A stretch of 64,000 nucleotides of DNA from Phocoena phocoena (GCF_963924675.1 NC_089234.1:65445588-65509587), one strand, 5' to 3'; positions 35,420 to 47,739 are shown, numbered from the stretch's first letter. Program-made: numbers and translations. Notes: a model not told the origin generated them from the sequence alone.

Positions 35420-36620
35420 AATCTTCTTTGCTGTTGTAATTGATGAACCAATATTGATTCATTAACTACCTTCTGCAGTTTACATTAGGGTTCACTATGT
35501 GTTTTAAATTCTGTGGATTTTACGAATGTAATAATGACATGCATCCATCATGACAGTATCATACAGATTAGTGTCAGTATGCTGAAAATCCTCTGTGTTA
35601 CATCTATTCATTCCTCCCTTTTTACCCCTGAATCCCTGGCAACCACTGATGTTTTTTTACTGTGTCCATAGTTTTGCCTTTTCCAAAATGTCATATAGTT
35701 GGAATACTGCAGTATGTAACCTTTTCATATTGGCTTAATTTATTATCAATATATATTTAAATTTCCTCCATGTCTTTTTGTAGCTTGATAGTTAATTTAT
35801 TTTCATTGCTGTATAATATTCCATTGTATCAATGTATAACAGTTTGTCCATTCTCCTGTTGAAGGATATCTTGGTTGCTTCCAGGTTTTGGTAATTATAA
35901 GCCAAGCTTCAATAAATGTTCATGTGAAGTTTTTGTGTAGATGTAAGTTTTCACCTCATTTGGGTAAATACCAAGTAGCACAATTGCTGGGTCACATGGT
36001 AAGAGCATGTTTGATTTTATAAGAAACTGACAAATTGTCTTTCAGAGTGGCTGTACCATTTTGCATTTCCACCAGCAATGAATGAGAGTTCCTGTTGCTT
36101 TGTATTCTTCTCAGTACTTGGTATTCTCAGGGTTCTGAATTTTGGACATTCTAATAGGTGTGTAGTGGTATCTCATTGTTTTAATTGCAATTCCCTGATG
36201 ATATGTGATGTTAAGTGTCCTTTCATATGATTACTTTTCATTTATATGTCTTCTTTGTTTGGGTGTCTTTGTTAGATCTTTTGCCAGTATTTATAGACTT
36301 ATTAATTTTTATTGTTGAATTTTAAGAATTCTTTGTAGATTTTAGATACCAGTCATTTTGCAAATATTTTTTTCTGATCTGTGCTTGCCTTTTCATTCTC
36401 TTAACAAACAGTGCCTTTCACAGAGCAGAAGTTTTAAATTTTTATGAAGTCCAATTTGTTAATCTTTCCTTTCATTTTTTATACTTTCAGTGCTGTATTT
36501 AAAAAGTCATTTCCAAATTCAAGGCTACCTAGATTTTCTCCTAGGAGCTTTAAAGTTTTGTACTTTACATGTAGGTCTATGATTCCACATGTAATTTATC
36601 CTTTACATTTTTTCCCCACG
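35420..36620 (-). mobile_element. Old L1 3' portion, antisense
   Basis: Complement of L1: ACATTAGGGTTCACTATGTG, TCCCTGGCAACCACTGATGT, CATAGTTTTGCCTTTTCC, CATTGCTGTATAATATTCCA, GGCTGTACCATTTTGCATTT, CACCAGCAATGAATGAGAGT and TTTTGCCAGTATTTATAGAC. It is the same family as the L1 at 59.96-61.9 kb, with parallel text over more than 1 kb. Confidence 0.87.
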
Positions 36621-36639
36621 GGTAGAAAAAATACTTGAA

Positions 36640-37555
36640 AAATTAGTAGCTTCCAAGACAAAATACACAGTCAAAGAATAATTTTCCAAAGCTGAAAGCA
36701 AGACTTTTACAAATTTAAAGTGAACAGCTGTCAAAAATTCACTATTGAGAGACACCAAGATGGTAATACTTGTTTAAGGAAAACTGGATAAAGAAATGGT
36801 TAAATAAAATTATAACTTATAAAAAAAAACTGGTTGATGGTCCTATAGAACGGTAAAAATGTAACCTTCAGGATTATGTTTTCTATAAAAATTATTCCCA
36901 TCTCTATCAGATAAAAATTTATTTGCATTCCTGTGTGACAAGAATTATTTACCTACTATCCCTTTTAACAAAATGAGCATCTACAGAACTGTAAAATCCC
37001 TACAGAATTGTAAAACATCCTAACCAATAGTAAACAGCAAGTGGTAAAAAGATACACACTGCTGGAGAATTAGATATCTGCCAGGTAGGCTTGGTTCACA
37101 ATGTCTGCCCAGGAGGGCACTGAAGGGACAAGCAGTAGTACCTTTTGCCTATTTCTAAGCTTTTGATAAATTTCTTTACTTCACAGAGAAAACTGTTGTA
37201 AGAGCCTACTTGAGACTTATGAAAAGAAATATGAAGACTTCAGTGACTTTGTGCGTGTGTGTGTTTATTTCTATAGAATTGTGTCTGCGTAAGTACTGCA
37301 GAATTCCTTTAAGTATAGTTTGGTAAAGAACTAGTTTGGGAATAGCAATCTTTATTTTTCTTTTGATTATTGTCAGAAGTGGGTCAAGTAAGTTTGAGCT
37401 GGTTAAAGTCCAATGAAGAATAAATAGCTTATAGTGCAGAGAAACTAGGCAAACTTTTGTGATAAAGGTTAACAAAACTTCGTTAAAATGATGAGATAAT
37501 TTTGACTATCGTATTTTGGGAAGAATAAAAGGTAATGAAAGAAAGTAATTCTTAT
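36640..37555. other. CTNNA3: Intron, no named element
   Basis: No coding homology. Contains a short TGTGTGTGTGTTT stretch near 37250. Confidence 0.35.
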
Positions 37556-37559
37556 CAAT

Positions 37560-37690
37560 ATTTTATAATAACTATAAATGGAGTATAACCTTTAAAAATT
37601 GTGAATCACTATATTGTACACCTATAACTTATATAATATTAATATTTTACATCAACTATACTTCAATAATTTCTTTTTAATTTTTAAAAA
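37560..37690 (+). mobile_element. L1 3' terminus, sense
   Basis: AAATGGAGTATAACCTTTAA, AAAATTGTGAATCACTATAT, TGTACACCTATAACTTATAT and CATCAACTATACTTCAATAA are the last part of an L1 3'UTR. Confidence 0.8.
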
Positions 37691-37699
37691 GAAAATTCT

Positions 37700-38980
37700 T
37701 TCTCGTTGCTAGCTTTTAAACCCTTTACAGAAGGGGATTTACCTTTATCTTTTACATCATCTACATTTTCTAACACATAGCAATACTTAGGTTCAGGAAA
37801 GGAGACAGAGGAAAGGTTCTAAGGATGTAGAAAAGGGATATGAAATTTCAAAAAGTTTTACATTTAGCTATATACATGTTCTTTATTCTCAAAATAGTAC
37901 TTGCCTAGATATTTATGCAGGATATTAGTTATTTGGAGAACAATCATCATGATCAAATTCTTACTAAAAAAATTTTGGGCACCTTTAAGTAGATACATAA
38001 ACAACAATTAACTTATATACTGGTGTATTCCATTGGCTTTATATCTTCTTTTTTTGGGGGCGGGGAGTGAAGGAGAAAAATTACTGTGTAGTTGCCTGTG
38101 TAGTGAATTTTAAATTTACAGGTAGAGATTCAGGTGTGCAAAATTGAAACATTTTCTTATACTTAGTTAAATCTCTGAGCTCATATACAATGGGTTGCTA
38201 AACTTAATCTTGCCAATTTAAGAAACTCAATCTCTTTTGGCTTATAATTCAGTCTCTTTAGGAAAAAGTTTCCTCTTTAGAAAAATATTATTTTCTCTCT
38301 TCTCCTTTCCTCCTTAGCATTTTGTTTTACATATGCAGATATCAGAGGAGGAAACAGTTGGTGGTAGATTATTCCCCATTCAATGGATTGTAGCATAAAC
38401 CTCTTCAGGCTTTGCCATTGATATATTCGAAGCCCAGCTTTGGGAATTAAAAGAAAGCAACTTTAAGTGTGGCTTTTGCGAATAAAATGTCCTTCTACTT
38501 TAGGTCTGTTCTTTGGGTTATGGATTTATAAAATTCTGCTTTGTATGTTGTTTTCTACTTTCCCTGAGGCAAGTTCTAGCTTTAATTGTAGAAAACTGAA
38601 GAATTAGGAAAAAAATCGTCGAAAAAAATTTAAAATATATTTCAAAATCTTATTGTGCTACACTTGCTGCGATGACTGAAGATGGAGCCACCCACAGAAG
38701 TTTGCAACAAATGAAATGTCTTGCAGTCTAAGATCAGTTCCTTTATTGCCCTCTTTATTACTGTTTTCCAGCATAATAAAAATCATCCTTTGCATCTCAG
38801 GATAGCTATAAAATGAGTGACAGTAATTGCTAGTCAGTCATTCAGCTATTCTCTGCTCTTAAAATAATGTACTTCAGGATTTGCAGTAATACTAGGACAT
38901 TTCACCCCTCACCCCAAATCAAATGTTAAGCTGACACTTTGAAACGATTAAGACAAATCTTCAATCAATCCTTCAAAACA
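37700..38980. other. CTNNA3: Intron, no named element
   Basis: AT-rich intron with no recognisable repeat or coding frame. Conservation cannot be judged here. Confidence 0.35.
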
Positions 38981-38987
38981 TATACTA

Positions 38988-39179
38988 CAGTTGACCCTTG
39001 AACAACATGGGTTTGAACTGCGCAGGTCCACTTTTATGAGGATATTTTTCAACAGTAAATATCACAGTACTACACCGTCCATGGTTAGCTGAATCTGCAG
39101 AGGAGCTGGGGATACGGAGGGCCAACTATTGACACAAGTTATACACGAGTTAGCGCCAGCATTGTTCAACGGTCAACTG
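38988..39179 (+). mobile_element. Short Tigger-type element (MER2-like), second copy
   Basis: CAGTTGACCCTTGAACAACA, GGGTTTGAACTGCGCAGGTC, CACTTTTATGAGGATATTTT and the inverted end GTTCAACGGTCAACTG. TA precedes it; the right TA has become TT. Same family as 30045-30254, with inverted termini. Confidence 0.87.
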
Positions 39180-39180
39180 T

Positions 39181-40765
39181 TTTCCAAGTGTACTTGTTTT
39201 ATAATAACGTATTTTCTTTCTTTTAAACCTCATTGTAAAACTTATGTAATTGTTAAATCCAAGTACATGTGCCGTTGAGAAAAAAAATAAATTGGAGGTA
39301 GAGTTCCTCACGATTTTTTCTGCGTCTAATGAGTGAACTCGTTCCATCAGCAAAGACTTAAGAGATATGTCAGTAGAAAGTTTTATGCAAAGTATTTGGT
39401 GTTTTATTTCTTTCCCATAGGTGTGGATTTATATATCTAGACATAAAAACTCAAGCTATCATGAAGGCCTTTTTAACTACTTAAGTTCACCTTAAATAAA
39501 GAAATACTTGTTTTTAAGACATTAGCTTAATGTTTAGTTACTGTGTATCTGGGAGGTGCCCAATATTTTTTTTCTTTTTCTGGTACTCTGTGTTTAGAAT
39601 TTCATGCAAATAATTGTTGCTGGCATTTTGTGAAACATTCAGAATAATGGGGAAGTGTCACAATAATGGAAATCTTGCAAACCTTTCCTAATGCTTCTGC
39701 GCTATATTTAATCTTAGTAATTCAAAAGATCATTTAGTCATCATCTCCGACATTCTCAATATAGCTGCTTCAGATAAACGCTGGGTATATGCTTCTTGTC
39801 ATTTATTTTCCTTATTTTTTATATTGTATATTTTCGTGTAAGGTTTTTATTTCCATATCTGACCTTAACTCTATGGTTCTTCAACATAATTAACACCAGG
39901 GCTTCTGATCGTGTTGCACAATCTAAAGCAATAACCACACAGACTTCTATAAGGCCAAGCAAAACAGAATCAGAAAAATTCTTACTGTATATTTTATTCT
40001 CCATTTAAAGTAATAAAATAAATTGTGAAGCATATATATCATTGTTTTATAGAAGTGAACATTCATTGTTAGTGAATATTTTTTGTATTTTTTCCAGTGA
40101 AAAATTCATAGGAAGAAAACAGTTTGTGACAGCTACGATTTCACCTTTAATTAAACAGAAATTACTGAGTTTATTTGATAATTAATTTTCCAAAAAGGAA
40201 CAATGTTTTTTCTTTCCTAAATATCTTTTCACTTTCACAGAACTGAGAAAAACAGCTCTGCAATCTAAAATTAAGCACCTTTAGTGAATACAGATTAAAC
40301 ATGCATTGAATACATATATATTGTGTTTGCTTTTAAAAAAACTTACCAACATACTTTGGAAAATAACAGCTTCTTAATGTGTCATTAAAGGGCACATCTG
40401 TGGATTTTTAAAAAACTGATCATTATTACGCCTTCCACATTTATACTTGTACTTCAGTTCCAAGGGAAACATGAAGATGATGATACACATGTGCTTTCTG
40501 TTGAGATGGGACTGTGCCTCGATTTATTACAGGCCTTCATGACACATTCATAACTGAATGCTACAAATTAGGTTAAAACTCCAGTGAATTTATAATGAAG
40601 GTTTTCAGTACTTAATCTTTTTCATGCAAATGAACTTACTGTCCTTAATGTGGCTTAAATTGACTAATTTTAAGGCTACAGAAATGTGTCTACCAATGTT
40701 CATAACCCATGATTTAGGATTTAGACAAAATAACGTACTGTTCCCAGGTGCATCTTATAAGAAGA
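39181..40765. other. CTNNA3: Intron, no named element
   Basis: 1.6 kb free of repeats that I can name and without coding homology. Confidence 0.35.
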
Positions 40766-40767
40766 CT

Positions 40768-40935
40768 TCATTCATTCATTCAACAAACATTCTGGTTAAC
40801 CTAACAGGTGCTATGTACTGTACCAATGGCTAGATACCTCAAGGAATAAGATAAAATTCCTGCACTCATATACATTTGTTAGTCTACTAGAGAGATAGTT
40901 TCATCAGTATATCACTAAAACACAGAAAGAAGCTC
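40768..40935 (+). mobile_element. L2-like LINE fragment
   Basis: TTCATTCATTCATTCAACAA, ACATTCTGGTTAACCTAACA, GGTGCTATGTACTGTACCAA and TTCCTGCACTCATATACATT match the same L2-related pattern seen near 27.8 kb. Confidence 0.6.
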
Positions 40936-41060
40936 TGATGAAAACATACAAACCATTTTATGTGAACCCCAAACAACTTGGAAAAAAGTTTGCCTTGTTC
41001 TAGGTCAGCATGGATTTCCTGAGGCAGGACATTTAACTAGTGTTTTAAAAGAATAGTAAG

Positions 41061-41178
41061 GAATTCCCTGGTGGTCCAGTGGTTAGGACTCTGCCCTTTC
41101 ACTGCAGGGGGTATGGGTTTGGTCCCTGGTAGGGGAACTAAGATCCTGCAAGCCATGAGGCATGGCCAAAAAAAAAGA
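41061..41178 (+). mobile_element. Short tRNA-Glu-derived SINE
   Basis: GAATTCCCTGGTGGTCCAGT, GGTTAGGACTCTGCCCTTTC, GGGGGTATGGGTTTGGTCCC and TGCAAGCCATGAGGCATGGC plus A-tail. Duplication AGAATAGTA(A)G at 41050-41060 and 41179-41188. It is an older and shorter type than CHR-2. Confidence 0.9.
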
Positions 41179-41227
41179 AGAATAGTAGGAGTTGAGCAAG
41201 CAGACGAGAGGGGATTGGCAATTACGA

Positions 41228-42085
41228 TACTGTGATTTAGAATAAGAATATATCTTTGGTCTTTTCCTGTTTCTGGCACAGAACTCCTAAAACCCTTGGA
41301 ATATACTGAGTGATGAGGGCCATAAAGCTGTCTTTTGTATGTTAATGAGATGACTTTGGGACCAACCCCCACCATAGGATGGGGGCTGGTTGACAGGGCA
41401 ACCAACCATGTGATTAGAACTTTTAGTTCCACCCCTTGACCTCTGGGAAGGGTAGAGGGGCTGGAGGCTGAATCAGTTGCCAACAGCCAGTGATTTAATC
41501 AATCATGCCTATGTAATGAAGCCTCCATAAAATCCCAAAAGGATGGGTTTTGGAGAGCTTCTAGGTTGGTGATAGCATGTAGATTTGGGGAGAGTGGCAT
41601 GCCTGGAGAGGGCATGGGGCTCTGGGCCTTTCCCCATACCTTACCCTCTGCGTCTCTTCCATCTGGCTGGTCCTGAGTTATAAAAGTTAAATCTAGTAAG
41701 TAAAATGGTTCTCTGAGTTCTGTGAGCTACTCTAAGCAAAATAATCAAACCTAAAAAGGAGGTTGTGGGAACCTCTGATTTATAGCTAGTCGGTCAGAAA
41801 TATATGTAACAACCTGAAGTTGGACCAGCGTCTGAAGTCCAGAAGGGGGGAACCTTCAACTTGTAGCAGAAGCACAGGTAACGATCTAGGCTTTTGACTG
41901 GTGTCTGTAGCGGGGTGGGAAGGGGCAGTCTTGTGGGACTAAACCCTTAACCTGTGGAATCTGATGCTATCTCCAGGTAGATGGTGTCAGAATTGAGTTG
42001 AATTACAGGTCACCCAGCTGGTGTACAGAGAGTTGCTTGTTGTTGTGGGGAAGCCCCCCCCCCCCACCCCACACACACACGTTGA
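41228..42085 (+). mobile_element. LTR-like block of an old endogenous retrovirus
   Basis: An 850-base block of known retroviral LTR style: CATGCCTATGTAATGAAGCC, TCCATAAAATCCCAAAAGGA, GGAGAGCTTCTAGGTTGGTG, TTTCCCCATACCTTACCCTC, GGCTGGTCCTGAGTTATAAA, TTCTCTGAGTTCTGTGAGCT, ACCCTTAACCTGTGGAATCT and GTGTCAGAATTGAGTTGAAT. No gag, pol or env text is seen beside it, so it looks like a solo LTR. Ends are approximate and the family is not named. Confidence 0.7.
42053..42080 (+). repeat. Poly(C) then CA short repeat
   Basis: A run of about 12 C, then CACCCC and (CA)n near the end of the LTR-like block. Confidence 0.9.
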
Positions 42086-42377
42086 CATTGGGTCCAGGAA
42101 CCCAAAAGAACAGTCTAGGTCAAGGTTCTAATATGCCCACAGGCACAGAGGCATGAAAAAACATGGCAGATTTGGAAAATTGTAAAATACATGTAACTAA
42201 AGCATGAGGGACCTGCAGAGGAATAGTAGACATCAGGTCTAAGAAGTTCACCAACGACCATATTCTTTGACGGTCTGGATATTATGCTCTACAAAATAAG
42301 AGGAAGGTGTGACTCTGCAAGGAAATAGCTTTATGAATACCTGTCTTGTGTAGCTTACCTGCAGAAAGTCAGCAAAT

Positions 42378-42437
42378 CCAGGGAGAGGGAGAGGGAGAGA
42401 GAGGGGGAGAAGGGGAGGGGGAGGGGGAAGGAGAAGT
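42378..42437 (+). repeat. Purine (GAGGGG)n low-complexity tract
   Basis: Sixty bases of almost only G and A (AGGGAGAGGGAGAGGGAGAG and so on), with several GGG/GGGG groups. Confidence 0.93.
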
Positions 42438-42439
42438 TA

Positions 42440-43375
42440 ACAATATGTTCTGGAATTACTGAGGCCTTTTTGTTGTAGTTGTTTTCTCTGTGTGTTTTGA
42501 AGTAGTAGAGTCTTTAAAGATTTGGGGTGGGGATTCATTTAATAAAAATAGAAACCATTTCTTTAGTATTCTTTTAATTTCTTAGAAATATCATTGCCCA
42601 TGCTTATTGATATTCTACATATTTACTCAGCTCCACTCATTAGTTTTATTCCGGGAGTATTAATCATTTTATAGAAAAAGTAAACATTGTTGGACTATAC
42701 TAATAACTCCCAGCGGTCTTCATGCCTTAATCATGCAAAGAAGGAAGGAGAGAAAGAGGTCTGGAGATACTATTCAGAGTGAGCAAATTTCTCTGGGATT
42801 CATTTACTTCAAATCAATCGATCTTTTTAAAGCCCTTTTTATATATGTCTTTTCACAGATGTAGTGAGGTTATTGCTTTACAGTATAAAATTATATATTT
42901 CACCGTTCTCATCATTTGCTAATTTATAGTATTTCTGTAATTGTGTTAAATATCGTACATCAGTGAACATTAGTTGAATGGAACACCATAGTTATTTTTC
43001 TATATATTTAGGGCGGGTGATTTTTTTAAGAGTTTCATATTCTGCATAGTATTGTACTTAATCAGGATTAAGTATTCCATCATTATACATTTTATTTTTG
43101 TTTCAATCTAGAATCTTTCCTTAATTTCCATCTGTAAGTCACTCAAATCTAAAATCTAATCTACTGGGACTAGAATCTAAAATAAGATGCAATCTGTAAA
43201 ATTTGCCGATAAAAATGCAAAATTTTTGTTTTACAAGATGAGCTATTGAAAAAGGTATAAGCAAAGTCACATCTATATTTTTTCTTCTTAGTTGTCAATG
43301 TCTTTTATTCCCAATGTGCACATTATCTGCAACCAGAAATTAACATGAATTATAGTATGCTAGATTTGTGTGATT
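42440..43375. other. CTNNA3: Intron just upstream of the CTNNA3 exon
   Basis: AT-rich, no named repeat. Leads into the A-run and acceptor. Confidence 0.4.
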
Positions 43376-43420
43376 AAAAAAAAAAAAAACACGAAACTAA
43401 TTTGACCTGTTTACTTACAG
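43376..43420 (+). promoter_or_regulatory. CTNNA3: 3' splice acceptor region of the CTNNA3 exon
   Basis: The acceptor AG is at 43419-43420. The pyrimidine tract is short and interrupted (TTTGACCTGTTTACTTACAG). A branch-point-like ACTAAT sits at about 43395-43400. Directly upstream is a run of 14 A (43376-43389), unusual so close to an acceptor. The site is inferred from the exon homology and the AG/GT rule. Confidence 0.75.
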
Positions 43421-43621
43421 AGAGCCATATCCTAGAAGATGTCAACAAATGTATCATAGCCTTGAGAGACCAGGATGCTGACAATTTAGATCGAGCTGCA
43501 GGTGCTATCAGAGGACGGGCTGCAAGAGTTGCTCACATTGTCACAGGTGAAATGGACAGTTACGAGCCAGGAGCTTACACAGAAGGTGTGATGAGAAATG
43601 TTAACTTCCTGACAAGTACTG
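43421..43621 (+). CDS. CTNNA3: CTNNA3 (alpha-T-catenin) internal coding exon
   Basis: This is an internal exon of an alpha-catenin, the vinculin-family protein that links the cadherin/beta-catenin complex to actin at adherens junctions. The translation reads SHILEDVNKCIIALRDQDAD..., then AAGAIRGRAARVAHIVTGEMDSYEP..., ending VMRNVNFLTST. The IIALRDQDADNLDRAAG and TGEMDSYEPGAYTEGV stretches match alpha-T-catenin (CTNNA3) rather than CTNNA1 or CTNNA2, which differ here. In the family this lies in the middle (M) region, roughly residues 530-597 of about 895. The boundaries follow from TTACTTACAG before the exon and G|GTAAGT after it. The first two bases complete a Glu codon split by the upstream intron, and the last G starts the next codon, so exon phase is 1/1 and the length (201) is a multiple of three. 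An open frame runs on past the donor to 43677, but that part is intron. No frameshift or stop is seen. CTNNA3 is normally strongest in heart and testis. The exon number is not claimed. Confidence 0.95.
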
Positions 43622-43627
43622 GTAAGT
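43622..43627 (+). promoter_or_regulatory. CTNNA3: 5' splice donor of the CTNNA3 exon
   Basis: G|GTAAGT follows the last exon base and matches the U1 consensus at +1 to +6. It lies exactly where the alpha-catenin similarity ends. Confidence 0.92.
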
Positions 43628-46600
43628 CTCTGTCCCCAATAACAGCTGCTCTCTTCCTGACATTTGCATCTACATAGCTACCAAATATTCATACATATGG
43701 AAAGGAGATCTCAGTCTGTGTGGCTTGTTTTGAAATAGATTGCTCTACTATCTGATAGGGGCTTGCATCCTGTGGTTGTGTGATTTGAAATTTATCTCTG
43801 GGAAGTAAATATATTCACTGGAGAAAAAAGGCTTTTATACATATATGCATTATATAAATTACCCACAGGCCTTTAGCCACTTATGAATGTTTAGTAATGC
43901 TAGAGTTGGTAGGAGATATAATTAGGCCAGATGCGGTAAGTATGTAATAGTTTCCAAGCTCTCTTTTAGCTGTCTGATTGGTACCCCCCAGGTTTCTGTT
44001 TACATTGCTTAAACAGAGCAAACTTGTCCTACGTTTCCAGAGAAATGCTTTCTACCTTCTTTTGCAATCTGTTTGCAAAACACTATTTTGTTCTTTCACA
44101 TAATCTTTGATTACTTAAGAAATACCAGACCAGGATTTTGTTTTGGTTGCAGCACCGAAGTTAATATTTTCTGAAATCAGCTAATAAGTGCTTAGTTTTT
44201 GAATCACACATTAAAATAGCATTCTTATTTTAGCACTGTTATTAACATTTCTCCCAGACACTTACAGAACATTCAAAGAAGCATTTAAATTCATATGAAT
44301 TCAAAAACAGTGGATACAATTTGAATGAGGGCAGCCAACCATCTTTAGAAGTCATCATGGCAGTAGTTTTTCTTGTGAAAAGCCCTTGTAATCGGTGAAA
44401 ACCTCAGGCTGAATTTTTCTTATTAATTACTTCATAAGAGGAGAGTGACAGTAGACCCATGATTCCTAAAATATTTGAAATTCCATACTTAAGTCATCGA
44501 TCCTACCTAGAGAATTGTTCATATTATGCATGGGGCATATTACGTTTGGATGTACATACTTGTGAAAGGGGTAGAAGGGATGGAGATGGGTGATTCGGGG
44601 GGAGAGGAAGCTGCTTCTTGAAATTAACAAAGATAAGCTTATCAGCAGTTGAATAGCCTTCATTAGGGAATAGTTCTGAAGAGCTATACCACAAGGTAGG
44701 CTTGGCAAGTTTTGTAGAGAACTGATGACTAGTGTTGCTCTTTTCCTAGCATGTTGATACAGAACTCATTAATGAATCTTGGCGCATGGTTTTCTCAGTA
44801 TCTCTTTAAAAATATTTCTAAAACAATGAAATTCTTAAGATATACTAAGGAAAGATGAAGGAGGTGTATTTGCAACTCTTGATATGATATTTCTATACTA
44901 CTCAAAAGTCACTGGTGTCACGAATAGGGTACAGGGTAGTTGCTTTATCAGTGAGGTGTGGCGATACATTTACTTGCTTAAGGAGATAATTGTGTTAGAG
45001 TAGTTCAGCATCTCTTCCCTAAACTAAATTTAGCTGGTCCTTTCCTGTTGGTCAAAATCAAGTACAGAGTTCTCTGATTTTTTTCTACCTTCTGGGGATA
45101 GAATTGTAAGTAAAAAGAAGAAGGCATCAGTGATTCTCCTTTTAGCCAGTGAAAAATGTCCTATAGGGAACTGACTAAAGTCTACCAAAATTGTACCTAC
45201 ACCTTGTTTCTGTCTCAGTTTTGTAATCGTATTGGTAATGTCTTGTGAACACACTCTTATAGTCACCATGTCTGTATGAGGTACTAAGTTTATAGTTTTA
45301 TTCTCTATAGTATAGCGCCCATATCTGGACTTCATACGCAAAGAAGTAGAAGTGGAATTTTGAAGTGTCCAGAATGTGAAATGTGTTGTGGGAACACTCC
45401 ATTCACAATCAATTCTTATAATCTGAAATCAGAAAACAAAAATGAAACAAAGTTATTTACACATTTAATTACAATTTTGTCAATACCTGTATGATTTATG
45501 ATGACCTTACAAAATAACTAACCAATATGGCTACATTATCATTCAATCAGAAGAGAGAGAAATCCTTTTTCCTCTAATTACTTGTATGTAACTTTAATTG
45601 AAATTCTCCAGGTAAATTATGTCCTGTACCCCAAATACAAATACAATAAATATGGAATAATGCTGGGTTATTCTGTATAAGTCACATCTTATTAGTAATA
45701 TAACAGTATAGTTTATGATTTTCCAATTTTGTCGTTTTAGTTTTTTAGATACTTTTTGGCTTATCTTAAAATCTTCTCATTTTGGGTTTTTTATGTCTAA
45801 TTTCAAACTTTTCTGCAAACAGCTTTCCTTGAAATTTATCAAAAGCATTCCTCACTAAAGGGAATTCTGAGCAATAAATTAGATGAAAATGCTAATTTGA
45901 TCAGTTTGATCTTAACCAAAGCTAAAATATGTGAGCATTTTCTCTCCCATAGAGATATTGTCTATGAAAAATACTTCCAACTATTCTATCCTCCACAATT
46001 AAGTAACAGAAGATGTTCATCTTTGTTCACATCTGCCCATAACTTGGACTTACTATTTATAAATAATCATCAAATTAAATAATTCAAAATGTCATGTTTT
46101 ATGTTATGAAGCCTTAATAGTTCATATTTTAGCAAGTGAATGGTCTGTATATGTGGCCTGTTTTTCTTTCTTTCTTTTCCTTTTATGCAGTTCTCAGGTC
46201 TTAACCCTTTTTCCGAAAATAACTCAATAAGGAGCTATTGTGAATTGTTCTTATTAATGAGACGTTCTTATCTTTGCACAATTTGCCTTTAAAGTACTGT
46301 CATCAATGATGAAACCTAAGTCATACTTCTCTAAATCACAAAGAATGTTTTTGGGACATTGCACCTTTGCTTTTAATCAGACTTTGTGGCTCATTAGCAC
46401 ATTTTCAAGATTTGTTGATCTTCTAAGTGTTTTATCAGCACTTAGAGAAGCCCTGTTACATTGCAGGATTTGCATTGTTCATAAAATCAACCAGCTGGTT
46501 TTCAGTGAAGTGTAGGCAACATCTGGAATGCTGCATTTCATTCAGACTGAGGCGGAGTATTGTAATCTCCAACAAGCCTTCTGGATTGCAATGTGAAGGC

Positions 46601-47430
46601 TTAGAAGTTGTATACCTAACATCAATTTCAGTTTTTTCACACTAGGCTGGGAGAAAACCTAAACCAAGAGTGGACACACATAATATTTTTTGTAAGTGAT
46701 TTATGAATTCTATCAATTCAGAAATCAGCAGGACCCAAAGCATCTTTTGCAAACACTCAAACTCCACCTGGTTTCAAAGTCAGCTAGGCTCATGGACCAA
46801 AACACAACAAACACACAGATGAACCTGACCAAGACATCCTGGTGGCCTCCAACATTGGCAGCTGGTGGTGATGGCAAATAAAGTGTCATTCATCAAGTAC
46901 TCTTTCAGGCCCAAACTTGAACCCTTTCCCCTGTTAGAGTGGAGAAGAGTCGTATAGCTGCAATTTTTCTTCTTGAAGGCAAATGAGACAGTTGAGAACA
47001 ATTTAGAGCCAATAAATATTTCCAAATTTTTGTTGTAAATGTTTCTTGTGACCGGTTGAAACAATGGATAGACTTTTAAGATGAATTTCTCTAAAAAACA
47101 TTTTTAAAACTTTAATAGCAGTTAGCAATTCCGATCAATTTCCTTCATTTAATAGTTTTCATATACAAATAGCCTGCATTCTTGTAGCCTAATTAAAACA
47201 TTTTTTAGCTACTGTCCTTATGTTGCATCTCTGTCTATAATCTTAAATGGCTATAGGATATAAAACAGAAGCTTTAGTTCCAGCAGTGTTTGCCCACTAC
47301 CGTCCAGCAGAGGTTGCAACTCAGTGGTCCACATACTGGATGTGATTCATTGTGACTCAGAGAATTCTTATGTGTCCAGTAGAGTTTTGACCAACAAAGT
47401 TTTATGTTTTATTATAAGAATTACTTTCTA
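43628..47430. other. CTNNA3: Intron, no named element
   Basis: Almost 4 kb after the exon with few repeats that I can name. ORFs such as 45030-45341 and 46306-46515 have no recognised domain and are taken as chance. Confidence 0.35.
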
Positions 47431-47432
47431 AT

Positions 47433-47492
47433 TATATATATGAATATATATACATATACACATATACATACATATATATATATATATATATC
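47433..47492 (+). repeat. TA-rich microsatellite
   Basis: ATATATATGAATATATATAC, then CATATACACATATACATACA and (TA)n to about 47491. Confidence 0.9.
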
Positions 47493-47739
47493 CAGATTAA
47501 TGGCCTATCGTAACAAATTGGAGGGTCTGGCAACACTAGAGCAGAGTTTACCATGGAAACGAAAATGGCTGGAGCTTAGTAGTGTCTTTCTTTTGGTTGA
47601 GACTGGGCCATAGTCTCCTTTATTACCTCTCATTATATGCCCAGTCTGCTTTGCTCACTTAATATACCTACCTGAACTTTGTAGGCGTTTGAATTCACCT
47701 AAATGTGAATTTCTGTTTTTTTCTTCCTAGCATGGGCCG

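Noticed and set aside
43622..43677. Extension of the coding frame past the CTNNA3 exon to a stop at 43677
   Set aside because: A strong GTAAGT donor and the end of alpha-catenin similarity at 43621 show that this is intron.
45030..45341. 103-residue minus-strand ORF
   Set aside because: No recognised homology; probably a chance ORF in intron.
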